From an uncultured Porphyromonadaceae bacterium (lineage in GTDB: Bacteria; Bacteroidota; Bacteroidia; Bacteroidales; Muribaculaceae): 64,000 nt of DNA. The DNA lies in contig CABUVO010000010.1 in the NCBI GenBank assembly GCA_902495075.1, positions 1-64,000 of the forward strand. The letters are read 5' to 3'. Shown one piece after another: positions 43,358-51,321 of this stretch. The notes under the pieces were generated by a model. The model was not told the DNA's origin and did no database searches. It worked only from the letters and a program-made list of their open reading frames with translations. The first letter of the stretch is position 1, and every line of letters starts with the position of its first letter. Made by a program: the position numbers and the translations under genes.

Positions 43358-44890
43358 TTATATATTATTTTTCTTTTTTAATCTGTTGTGCATGATCAGA
43401 CCGGATACCAACACAAGGATGAAGATCGCGCCTGAAATAAACACAAACAGTTCAGATAATGGTCCGAGAAATGGAGTGTAACAGCGCCCAACGTGAAGTT
43501 CAAGAGCGAAGTTCCAAAGGGACATGGACTGTTGCCGAAGCAAATCCGGCATTTCCGGCAACAGCCCGGTGCCTTGGGTATAATCAAAAACTATGGGTTC
43601 GGATGTATTGTAATCGGAAGAGTATCCGCTTATGGGTGAGGAGAGAATGAAACGGGAAGCGCTCCCCGCCTTGAATGGCTTTCCGGTGGAAAGATCCGTA
43701 ACTTCTCCTTTCTCTGCATCCCATTTGTATAATCCGCTGAAGGATCCTACAAGCCATTTCCCCGGTTCGGTTTCTTCAAATACGGTTATTCCCATGGGGC
43801 TTACCGGAGGTGTCTTGTCAGATTGTAAACGGACGGGGGAGGAAGAGAAAGTACTGTCCGTTCTGATGAAACCCTCCGATGTCGACAGCAGCCATTGACG
43901 GCGGGAAGAATCCCAACGGATGCCGCGCAGCTTGTCGTGCCATGCGTTGTCATTATCAAGAGAACTCCCCGGAATAGGGGATGTCTTCGTCATGACGAAT
44001 GGAATCATCAATGGAGGTCTGAGACACATTCCTGTGAATGCAATGATAATAGTGAAGATTATGGTCAGATATCCGATGCGGTTATGCCATTTAAAATTCC
44101 ATTTTAAAGATCCGGATTCACGTTTTAACCTTTCTCTTGCTTTAACCGACGATGAGCGTGCCAGCCTATGCAATGAATGTGGAAATATGAACAGCAGGAT
44201 ACCTGAGATACAGAGGAATATGATTATTATTGCAATAATGTCAACCACAATGCGGCCTGTGAGTCCAAATAATTCTCCACTGTGAAGATTCCAGATTGTC
44301 TTGAATAAAGATATCTGGTTGGAATAATCCACAGGCGCAGGAAGGAATGTGCGCGTTAAATCCCCTTTTTCATTCTCTACATACACTGCGCTGCGTGTCA
44401 GCACTACGATCCGACTGCTGTCGGGGTAAAGGGTTATGTCGGAAAGACGCTCTTCGTTTTCGGGTAATGTAACTTTCGACCATTTCCCTTTTTGCAGTTT
44501 GTATAAATCATATTGGGCTGCACACCAAATGTTCCCGTCGTTGGTGCGTACCATGCTGCGTATGTTTCTTATGTCAGCTCCTTTGGGGAATCCGGAATTG
44601 AAATCTATGATATTCTTACCGTCTCGGTCAGACAACCATGCTCCTGTGGCTCCATATGCGATCAGGGTGCTGTCTGAGAGAGGAAGAGTGCCTCTTATGA
44701 TTCCATTGTTGTAATCGGATATACGATATGATGGAGGGAGGATGTTCCGGCTCACGTTTATGCCCGACACCACTTGGCGATGGTTGAGAATTATTCCTGA
44801 AAAGCAAAACAGGAGCAGAAACACCGTAAAGACCAGTCCTGCCCATTTATGGAATTTTTTCCAGGTTATTTTTCTCTTTAAGTTATGCAC
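43358..44890 (-). CDS. PepSY-associated transmembrane protein
   Basis: A 510-residue inner-membrane protein with four hydrophobic segments (about 18-38, 214-236, 273-296 and 478-500). FHKWAGLVFTVFLLLFCFSGIILNH at the N-terminus and WHNRIGYLTIIFTIIIAFTGM are typical of the PepSY-TM family, often found near iron and haem uptake genes. The two large periplasmic regions have beta-propeller-like sequence. His residues at the ends of the helices could hold haem. It is the first gene of the operon, 24 bases before the calycin-like gene. It may act as a ferric or haem reductase, but this is not certain. Confidence 0.8.
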   Translation of the reverse strand: MHNLKRKITWKKFHKWAGLVFTVFLLLFCFSGIILNHRQVVSGINVSRNILPPSYRISDYNNGIIRGTLPLSDSTLIAYGATGAWLSDRDGKNIIDFNSGFPKGADIRNIRSMVRTNDGNIWCAAQYDLYKLQKGKWSKVTLPENEERLSDITLYPDSSRIVVLTRSAVYVENEKGDLTRTFLPAPVDYSNQISLFKTIWNLHSGELFGLTGRIVVDIIAIIIIFLCISGILLFIFPHSLHRLARSSSVKARERLKRESGSLKWNFKWHNRIGYLTIIFTIIIAFTGMCLRPPLMIPFVMTKTSPIPGSSLDNDNAWHDKLRGIRWDSSRRQWLLSTSEGFIRTDSTFSSSPVRLQSDKTPPVSPMGITVFEETEPGKWLVGSFSGLYKWDAEKGEVTDLSTGKPFKAGSASRFILSSPISGYSSDYNTSEPIVFDYTQGTGLLPEMPDLLRQQSMSLWNFALELHVGRCYTPFLGPLSELFVFISGAIFILVLVSGLIMHNRLKKKNNI

Positions 44891-44914
44891 TGTTCCGTTT
44901 CTTGATTACGGATG

Positions 44915-44946
44915 CAAAGTTAGTTCGATATGATTTGTAGCACAAT
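44915..44946 (-). promoter_or_regulatory. Promoter candidate of the hmu operon
   Basis: On the minus strand ATTG (44946-44943), 20 bases and TAACTTTG (44922-44915) fit the consensus, with one mismatch at -33. Only about 20 bases separate the predicted start from the ATG at 44890. No Fur-box was recognised. Confidence 0.45.
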
Positions 44947-45126
44947 ACTCAAAAATAGGGAAAATAAGAGGTCAAAAATGCACACAGCAGCGTAAAACCT
45001 ACGACAAGTAACTAAATTTGGGTAATGCACCATGATTGGCATTGATTGATGATGCTTCAGGCATGGAGCAATTTGCGGTAAAACCACTCCCACATTTTTA
45101 TTTTTTAGAAAAAACATTTAACTTTG

Positions 45127-45410
45127 CATTCGATAGGAATATCGCACGATGGCATATGATTGCTGCGTGCATATCTTGTCGAGACATATTATTAAGCGTT
45201 CTAAGCTTTTGTCAGCTACTTGAAATCGCCAAATCTAAAAGCAAAGTGACAAAGTTGGGAGACGCTCATGCTGTCGTGTATCAGTACATGACCTTCCGGT
45301 CTGTATCCTTGATAGCGATATAAGCGTGGGAGTGGTCCGGCTTATCCTTTGCAAGGCGTTTGGCGATGCCTAAGTAGCGATAAGCTGAGAAACTGTTCCA
45401 CGCTTATATT
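45127..45410 (+). ncRNA. Candidate structured RNA or leader of the small HTH regulator
   Basis: After a -7 box TAACTTTG (45119-45126) the plus strand holds a series of hairpins. The first is 45131-45135/45140-45144 with a GGAA loop. A nested one covers 45279-45283/45310-45314, 45285-45288/45302-45305 and 45290-45293/45298-45301. A strong one has a perfect 12-bp base (45318-45329/45398-45409), a middle helix (45338-45346/45379-45387) and a tip (45354-45357/45368-45371). The two wobble positions (45317-45410 and 45339-45386) pair as G-U only on the plus strand. It ends 52 bases before the HTH start. No clear T-tract follows, so it may be a leader. A 95-codon ORF across it looks spurious. Confidence 0.5.
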
Positions 45411-45462
45411 TATTAATAGATGGAATGTCATTTGGAACAGACATCCCGATATCTTGACAGCG

Positions 45463-45714
45463 ATGCATCTTGGTAGGCTCATACAGACATATTTGAGCAA
45501 AGAACCGAAAGAACATACCGTAACTTGGTTCGCGAGGCAGCTTAATTGCCATCGTGTAAACGTATATGACATATTCAGTCGTCGCACGATTGATACTGAG
45601 CTCTTGTGGCGCATATCCACTATCCTTAATCATAATTTCTTCATTGATATTGCAAACGAATTCAATAATAGCGGCAGTCTCCGACAAAGTTCCGACAATA
45701 ATTCAAAAGATTGA
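45463..45714 (+). CDS. Small helix-turn-helix DNA-binding protein
   Basis: An 83-residue protein consisting of one helix-turn-helix domain: VTWFARQLNCHRVNVYDIFSRRTIDTELLWRISTILNHNFF. Proteins with this WFARQL...IDTELL pattern are common in Bacteroidales as short regulators of unknown target. The ATG at 45463 is chosen because the earlier in-frame start at 45349 falls inside the structured RNA and the added residues are not family-like. A polar Asn/Ser tail follows the domain. It stands upstream of the large lipoprotein gene and could control it. Confidence 0.7.
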   Translation: MHLGRLIQTYLSKEPKEHTVTWFARQLNCHRVNVYDIFSRRTIDTELLWRISTILNHNFFIDIANEFNNSGSLRQSSDNNSKD

Positions 45715-45808
45715 ATATTAGATATTTGTAGATTATTGTAAATATATATATTACACTCTGTATTGTAATGTATTACACATATTTTTCAAAAATTTTACCC
45801 TCCAATAA

Positions 45809-45816
45809 TAACTTTG
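45809..45816 (+). promoter_or_regulatory. -7 box of the large lipoprotein gene
   Basis: TAACTTTG matches TAnnTTTG, 112 bases before the ATG at 45929. The -33 element is not recognisable. The predicted leader is about 105 bases. Confidence 0.35.
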
Positions 45817-45928
45817 TAAAACTTTATGGAATCAGAACGCCAAACGCTTATGGTAGTATCATTTAACTTTCTGATTAACAGATTCCGAAGTGAAAATAAA
45901 CCAATTGTTTAACATAAATTAATTTAGT

Positions 45929-48900
45929 ATGAACAAAAAATTTGTGAGTTTGATGGTTTGCTCACTCTTGCTTGGAGGTGCTGCCAGCACGACGCTGGTT
46001 AGCTGCTCCGATCATGATGACGACATCACTAACCTTAACAACACGACAGCTGATCTGAACAAGCAGCTTGCCACTCTTCAGGAGGCATTGAAAGCCAATG
46101 AGGATGCGGCTAAGCAGGCTGATGCAGCTGCCAAACAGGCTTTGGCTGATGCAGCAAAGGCTGCTCAGAGCGGAGATGCTGCGGCTGCCGAAGCAAAGAA
46201 AGCTGTAGCAGAGGCTGAGTTGGCAAAGAAAGCAGCGGCTAATGCAAAAGCTGAGGCTATAGCTGAGGTGATCAAACAGCTTGAGCCTCTTATCAACAGT
46301 AAAGCAGACGCAGCAGAAGTTGCAAAACTTGCCGGAAGAATTGACGGTATCGAAAAAGGTCTTAAGAACATCGATCTTACCGATATCAACAAGCAGCTTG
46401 GTGATCAGGCTCAAACGATTGCTAATCAAGCAAAATTGATTGAGACTCTGCAAAACCAGGTGAAAGCTCTTGAAAATTTTAAAAATGAGCTTACGAAAGT
46501 AGGTGGCACCATCGATGGAATCAACGGTAAGATCTCGAAAATCGAGGATACCATTAAAGAGCTTAACGGTCTTAAAGCTCAGGTTTCTTCCAATACTACC
46601 GCGATCGGAAAAATTCAGGAAGAGCTGAAAGGTATATCTGCAAAAATCTCTAAGGAGATTGGCAATAGCGTCAATACAATAGCCGGTGTTCTGATGCAGC
46701 GGCTTACATCAGTCACTCTGATGCCGGATCTTTATGTTGATGGAATCCCTACTATCGACTTTAAGTCTGCAAAATATACTAAGAAAGTATATAAAGGTGC
46801 TACTCAGGGTTGGGTCAACGCAACTACAGGTAAGACTCAGTATATTGTATCCAATAATAGTGCCGTTGCTCATTATCGCCTTAACCCTGGAACTATTAAA
46901 GAGGGAGACATTGATGTCAATGGTATGGGCTATGTGAGCCGTATAGCAACAACTCGTGCTGATGAGGTGCTCAATGATATTGTCACTGTTGCCGGTGTCA
47001 AGATCGAGAACGATGGCACAATGACTGTAAATCTTGGTAAAGGAAATACAGAATCTCTGGAACTTTCGGGCAATCAGATTTACACAGCATCGCTTAAAGT
47101 GCCTATTGCATCCAAACATCTCTTTACTGAACAAGGCGAAAGTTCTGCCGCTGTTTATTCAGAGTTCACTCGTCTCGCTGAAACATATTTCACTCCGGAA
47201 CTCGCATTCGTGCCCGGTGCTTATGACGGTGGAAGTGCTGTGTCACACATGAATGATTCTGCAGCACTTTATAAGTCAGCTGCCGGTCAGATGGTTAATG
47301 AGGAGATAGTATATAACCATAAAGGTTATGATTTGTATGATCTTGTTGAGGGCTGTGCCTTTGTCGCTCCCGATACACATACTCCTATGACTCGTAAGGA
47401 TCTTCAGTCTTATGGCTTTGATATTGTCTTCGGCATTGCTGGCCGTGCTTATGCGCCGACAAAACCTGATGGAACCGACCAACAGAAATTTGTTAAACTC
47501 TCCGGTGAAAACAACAGCATTCTTACTCCTATTGCTTCAAATGGAGTTACCGGTAACAAGGTAATCATTGGTAAACAACCGATTCTGCGTGCTGAACTTC
47601 GCGATATGACAAACAAGAATGTTATCGATGTCCGTTATTTCAAAGTTCTCTTCACTGCTGAGGATATGCAGGATGTTGTTATTAACTGGGAACCCACAAT
47701 AACTACTGTCGGAAATGCTTGTCAGGGTGCTTCTTATGATTTCACTTGGAAAGACATGGCAGAGAAAGTACTGATGAAGATTGGTAAAGAAGGTATGGAC
47801 AAGGCTACATTTACAAAGATCTATAGTGTAAATGCTCCCGTAATCACACCTGCAAATGATCAGCAAGGCACACTGACTGCAAGACTGGTAGAATCCAACA
47901 TGGATGCTTCAATTCCTGTTATGAGCTGGACACTTACATCCGATCAGCTTGGCAAACTCAAACAAGGTCAGAACAGTGTGACAGTGACTAAGTCTATCAC
48001 ATTTACCGATCCTGAAGGTTTGAATCCTAAAGTTGTTATCAACCTCAAGTGGACTGTAACTACAAATGTAGCAGCTATTACTCTTGGCGCTGTTGACGGT
48101 CTTAAGTGGCAGAACAACACTATGAAGGTTTATCCTGTGCCGATGGCACTTCCGTATGATGGAAAACAGAAGGCAGCGTACAGCACCAATATTCTTGAAG
48201 GTCGCAAGCAGCCTTATGTTAATGGTCTCCTTGGTTGTGGATTCTATGATATAGATTATGCAACTTCTGGTAACCCGACATACGTAGGTAAGCCTCTTGC
48301 GTTCCCATCTCCATTCGGTCACTGGAAGATGACAACCGCAAATCAGGCTCAGTTGAAGGAAGTTATTTACTCTATTGAGAACAATGCAGCCGGTAAGAAC
48401 CTTGTAAGCAATGGTGGAACTATCAAGATTAACTGGAGTTCCGATATCAATGGTTTGTCAAAGAACCGTTATGTATTCGGCACAACAAATCTTCAGATTG
48501 TTAAGATCCTTAGCCTCAACACCCTCCTTGGTGATGTAATCGTTGATGATTCTCACTCTCAGGAAATCAATATTGCAGATAAGTTTACAATGACAGATGC
48601 TTATGGTCACATAGTGGCTAAGGTTGCAACACAAGCAGAACCTTTGGCAGGTGACTACTATAAGTTCTATGGAGTAGAAGATGCAGTATTCGGTAGTGAT
48701 ATCACTCTTGCAGATGATGCAGCAAATACTATTAACAAACGTACTTTGGCATCTCTCAATATGACTGCAAATGTAGATAACACATCAGGTGTGCTTACAT
48801 TCCAGAATAACGGTGCTCCTCTTCAGGCTAACGCTTACTTGATCGTGCCTGTAACCGTTGAGCATCTCTGGGGTACTCTCAAGGGACACATCGCAGTGCC

Positions 48901-48943
48901 TTTGCACAAGAGCAATGCTCCTCTCAGCAAGAGACGCAGATAA
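45929..48943 (+). CDS. Large surface lipoprotein with Ala/Lys-rich coiled coil
   Basis: A 1004-residue lipoprotein. The lipobox ends at Cys26 (TLVSC), and SDHDDD follows, the surface-export signal. Residues about 33-110 are a long Ala/Lys/Asp/Glu coiled coil (AAKQADAAAKQALADAAKAA). Further helical segments reach about 250 (IDGINGKISKIEDTI). The remaining 750 residues are beta-rich with several repeated immunoglobulin-like stretches. The codon use resembles the aldolase gene, so expression is probably high. It is monocistronic, with a strong terminator. It could be a fibre or adhesin that stands out from the surface. I do not recognise the C-terminal domains. Confidence 0.75.
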   Translation: MNKKFVSLMVCSLLLGGAASTTLVSCSDHDDDITNLNNTTADLNKQLATLQEALKANEDAAKQADAAAKQALADAAKAAQSGDAAAAEAKKAVAEAELAKKAAANAKAEAIAEVIKQLEPLINSKADAAEVAKLAGRIDGIEKGLKNIDLTDINKQLGDQAQTIANQAKLIETLQNQVKALENFKNELTKVGGTIDGINGKISKIEDTIKELNGLKAQVSSNTTAIGKIQEELKGISAKISKEIGNSVNTIAGVLMQRLTSVTLMPDLYVDGIPTIDFKSAKYTKKVYKGATQGWVNATTGKTQYIVSNNSAVAHYRLNPGTIKEGDIDVNGMGYVSRIATTRADEVLNDIVTVAGVKIENDGTMTVNLGKGNTESLELSGNQIYTASLKVPIASKHLFTEQGESSAAVYSEFTRLAETYFTPELAFVPGAYDGGSAVSHMNDSAALYKSAAGQMVNEEIVYNHKGYDLYDLVEGCAFVAPDTHTPMTRKDLQSYGFDIVFGIAGRAYAPTKPDGTDQQKFVKLSGENNSILTPIASNGVTGNKVIIGKQPILRAELRDMTNKNVIDVRYFKVLFTAEDMQDVVINWEPTITTVGNACQGASYDFTWKDMAEKVLMKIGKEGMDKATFTKIYSVNAPVITPANDQQGTLTARLVESNMDASIPVMSWTLTSDQLGKLKQGQNSVTVTKSITFTDPEGLNPKVVINLKWTVTTNVAAITLGAVDGLKWQNNTMKVYPVPMALPYDGKQKAAYSTNILEGRKQPYVNGLLGCGFYDIDYATSGNPTYVGKPLAFPSPFGHWKMTTANQAQLKEVIYSIENNAAGKNLVSNGGTIKINWSSDINGLSKNRYVFGTTNLQIVKILSLNTLLGDVIVDDSHSQEINIADKFTMTDAYGHIVAKVATQAEPLAGDYYKFYGVEDAVFGSDITLADDAANTINKRTLASLNMTANVDNTSGVLTFQNNGAPLQANAYLIVPVTVEHLWGTLKGHIAVPLHKSNAPLSKRRR

Positions 48944-49037
48944 TCTACAGGGAAATAATACACTTGATTGAATCTTAGATTAGTAAGAAATTTACCAATA
49001 AGCCGAAAAACACTACTCTAAGAAACAATTATCCGGG

Positions 49038-49076
49038 AAGTCGGTCGCGCACCACACAGCGCGACCGACTTTTTTG
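49038..49076 (+). terminator. Strong intrinsic terminator after the lipoprotein gene
   Basis: A perfect 13-bp GC-rich stem (49038-49050/49059-49071) with an 8-base loop and a T-run running from the end of the stem. Confidence 0.92.
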
Positions 49077-49120
49077 TATCTTTCCTTACAAATTTGGTAA
49101 CACTATAGTTAATATTGCCT

Positions 49121-49162
49121 ACAAAAAATAGGCTTTAGGTCGTAAAAACCTAAAGCCTATTT
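49121..49162 (-). terminator. Intrinsic terminator after cysS
   Basis: A perfect 15-bp stem (49126-49140/49148-49162) with a 7-base loop. On the minus strand a T-rich run follows. It lies 37 bases past the cysS stop codon. Confidence 0.8.
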
Positions 49163-49198
49163 GGTATCTAACGCCTAAAGCCTAATGCCTAACGCCGC
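49163..49198. repeat. Degenerate 7-bp CTAANGC array
   Basis: Heptamers CTAACGC, CTAAAGC, CTAATGC and CTAACGC follow in register between the terminator stem and the cysS stop codon. The stem itself contains the same unit. A related copy is at 60464-60490. Confidence 0.6.
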
Positions 49199-50671
49199 CT
49201 ACTTCAGACTCCACTCGGCACCTTGCTTTGTGTCTTTGACGTTGAAGCCGAGGGCGGAGAGTTTGTCGCGGATGAGGTCGGAGGTTGCCCAATCTTTCTG
49301 TTCTTTGGCATTCTTGCGGATATCCATAAGAAGATCTACCGCTCCTTCGAAGGGCTTGATGTTTGCTCCGGCTTCGTCTGTTCCGGTCTTTATGCCGAGA
49401 AGATCCACCAGCATGGTGTCGAACAGATGACGAAGCTTCGAGAGGTCTTCCGCATTCAGTTTGGCATTGCCATCGGTTGCAGAATTGATAATTTTCCCGG
49501 CTTCGAAAAGTGTGGCGATGACGATAGGCGTGTTGAGGTCATCGTCCATAGCTTCATATGCCTGAGTCATGAAATCCGGAACTTCCACCGTAGATTTCTC
49601 AGCGGGCAGCAGATTCTGCAGACGGCGATATATGTCAAGCATCTTCTGGAGCGCTTTTTCTGCAGCCTGGAGTGCTTCGTTGGAGAAGTCTACAGTGCTG
49701 CGGTATTGCGCCTGAAGGATGAAGAAGCGTATCACCATAGGTGAGTAGGGCTGTGTGAGCAACGGATGAGAACCCTCGAAGAATTGCTCAAGGGTAATGA
49801 AGTTGTTGTAAGACTTGCCCATCTTTTTCCCCTCGATGGTGATCATGTTGTTGTGTACCCAGAAATTCACAGCTTCATGACCTTGCGCTGCCACACTTTG
49901 TGCAATCTCACATTCATGATGAGGGAACATCAGATCAAGACCGCCTCCATGAATATCGAATTTCTCACCGAGGTATTTCTCACCCATGGTAGAGCATTCG
50001 AGGTGCCATCCCGGGAATCCTTCGCTCCAGGGAGAGGACCAGTGCATGATATGTTCCGGCGAAGCCTTTTTCCACAAAGCGAAATCGAGAGGATTCCGTT
50101 TCTCATCCTGTCCATCGAGAGAACGTGTGGTGTTAAGAAGGTCCTCTATATTGCGACCTGAGAGTATGCCGTATTTGTGGTCACGGTTATATTTCTCTAC
50201 ATCGAAATATACCGATCCCTGGCTCTCATATGCATAACCGGCATCAAGAATCTTCTTTATATATTCTATCTGCTCGATGATATGTCCTGATGCATGAGGC
50301 TCGATGCTCGGGGGGAGCACATTGAGTGCCTCCATGTCGTGATGGTAACGGTTCAGATAAAGCTGCACCACCTCCATCGGTTCGAGCTGCTCGAGTCTGG
50401 CTTTTTTCGCAATCTTGTCTTCTCCGGAATCCGCGTCATGTTCAAGATGACCGACATCGGTTATGTTGCGCACATAGCGCACTTTATATCCTAAATGGCG
50501 GAGATAGCGGTAGAGTATATCGAAAGTGATGGCAGGACGGGCATGACCGAGATGGGCATCACCATAGACAGTGGGACCGCATACATACATCCCTACATGA
50601 CCCTCATGCAGGGGCTTGAAGGGCTGCTTGGTGCGCTTCAACGAGTTGTAGAGAAAAAGTTGGTGATCCAT
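49199..50671 (-). CDS. cysS: Cysteinyl-tRNA synthetase
   Basis: A 490-residue class I aminoacyl-tRNA synthetase that attaches cysteine to its tRNA. It has MYVCGPTVYGDAHLGHARP (zinc Cys and the HIGH motif), NITDVGHLEHD, WHLECSTM, HGGGLDLMFPHHECEIAQ and KMGKSYNNFITL (the KMSKS loop). The length is normal. The gene is transcribed alone or after the DUF3467 gene, separated by a repeat-rich 93-base gap. Confidence 0.96.
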   Translation of the reverse strand: MDHQLFLYNSLKRTKQPFKPLHEGHVGMYVCGPTVYGDAHLGHARPAITFDILYRYLRHLGYKVRYVRNITDVGHLEHDADSGEDKIAKKARLEQLEPMEVVQLYLNRYHHDMEALNVLPPSIEPHASGHIIEQIEYIKKILDAGYAYESQGSVYFDVEKYNRDHKYGILSGRNIEDLLNTTRSLDGQDEKRNPLDFALWKKASPEHIMHWSSPWSEGFPGWHLECSTMGEKYLGEKFDIHGGGLDLMFPHHECEIAQSVAAQGHEAVNFWVHNNMITIEGKKMGKSYNNFITLEQFFEGSHPLLTQPYSPMVIRFFILQAQYRSTVDFSNEALQAAEKALQKMLDIYRRLQNLLPAEKSTVEVPDFMTQAYEAMDDDLNTPIVIATLFEAGKIINSATDGNAKLNAEDLSKLRHLFDTMLVDLLGIKTGTDEAGANIKPFEGAVDLLMDIRKNAKEQKDWATSDLIRDKLSALGFNVKDTKQGAEWSLK

Positions 50672-50682
50672 TTTGTTTAATG

Positions 50683-50764
50683 TTGAATGTTTAATGTTAA
50701 ATGTTTAATTATTAAAATGTTTAATGTCGCTGCGCATTACACATTACACATTTAACATTTCACA
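50683..50764. repeat. Opposed 7-bp arrays with hairpin potential
   Basis: The left part is built of GTTTAAT/GTTGAAT/GTTAAAT heptamers. The right part is built of their complements (ACATTAC, ACATTTA and so on). The two halves flank TCGCTGCGC, so the spacer could fold back on itself. It lies between cysS and DUF3467. Confidence 0.65.
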
Positions 50765-51049
50765 TTAATTATTGGTGATTCCGGGTTTTACGTTGCGGGG
50801 CATGATTTCGCCGAACTGAGCTTCGTATTTCTTGATGTTGTCGGTGAGGGCGAAGAGAAGCTGTTTTGCGTTCTCGGGAGTCATCATCACGCGGCTAACA
50901 ACGGGTGCCTGAGGCATGCCGGGAGCTGCAAATATGAAGTCGATCAGGAACTCGTTGGGTCCGTGACCGATCATTGCGAGGTTAGTGTATTTGCCGTCGG
51001 CTACTTCCGGACGGAGCTGAATCTGAAGCTGATTTTCTTTATTTTCCAT
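50765..51049 (-). CDS. DUF3467 family protein
   Basis: A 94-residue cytoplasmic protein with the full DUF3467 pattern: LQIQLRPEVADGKYTNLAMIGHGPNEFLIDFIFAAPGMPQAPVVSRVMMTPENAKQLLFALTDNIKKYEAQFG, quoted here in part by its key segments. The family is small and widespread, and its function is not known. A -7 box candidate lies on the minus strand at 51121-51114 (TAATTTTG). Confidence 0.88.
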   Translation of the reverse strand: MENKENQLQIQLRPEVADGKYTNLAMIGHGPNEFLIDFIFAAPGMPQAPVVSRVMMTPENAKQLLFALTDNIKKYEAQFGEIMPRNVKPGITNN

Positions 51050-51222
51050 TTTTATTCTTATTTATTCGTTAAAGATTTGCTCCGGAAAGAATATCCGGAA
51101 CTGTTATAGATAACAAAATTAGCAAATATTTTTTAAGTAATGAACCAAATCTTACTGAAAACTGCATTAAATTCCGCAATCAGTCAGTCTATATTTGATT
51201 ATTCTGAATATTGTGTATGACA

Positions 51223-51311
51223 AATTCGGTGACTGGCGAGATTTTAGCTCATCGCCAATCACCGAATTATTCATTGTTGAGTGAAGTCATGCGTTATTAA
51301 TCCGCATGACT
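51223..51311 (-). terminator. Two tandem hairpins after the 1223-aa gene
   Basis: The first hairpin pairs 51223-51232 with 51259-51268 (10 bp, plus inner pairs). The second pairs 51285-51293 with 51303-51311 (9 bp). They lie directly past the stop of the cobalamin operon's last gene. Neither has a long T-tract, so efficiency is uncertain; they could also protect the 3' end. Confidence 0.5.
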
Positions 51312-51321
51312 GTCAGGGTTG

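Noticed and set aside
45036..45323. Plus-strand ORF of 95 codons upstream of the HTH gene
   Set aside because: Its sequence has no family likeness, and it covers the nested hairpins that explain the conserved-looking bases better.
45349..45462. Longer N-terminus of the HTH protein
   Set aside because: The added 38 residues fall within the strong hairpin and are unlike the family; the ATG at 45463 directly starts the HTH domain.
49126..49198. CRISPR or origin iterons
   Set aside because: The 7-bp units drift in sequence and no replication gene is near; part of the region is a simple terminator stem.
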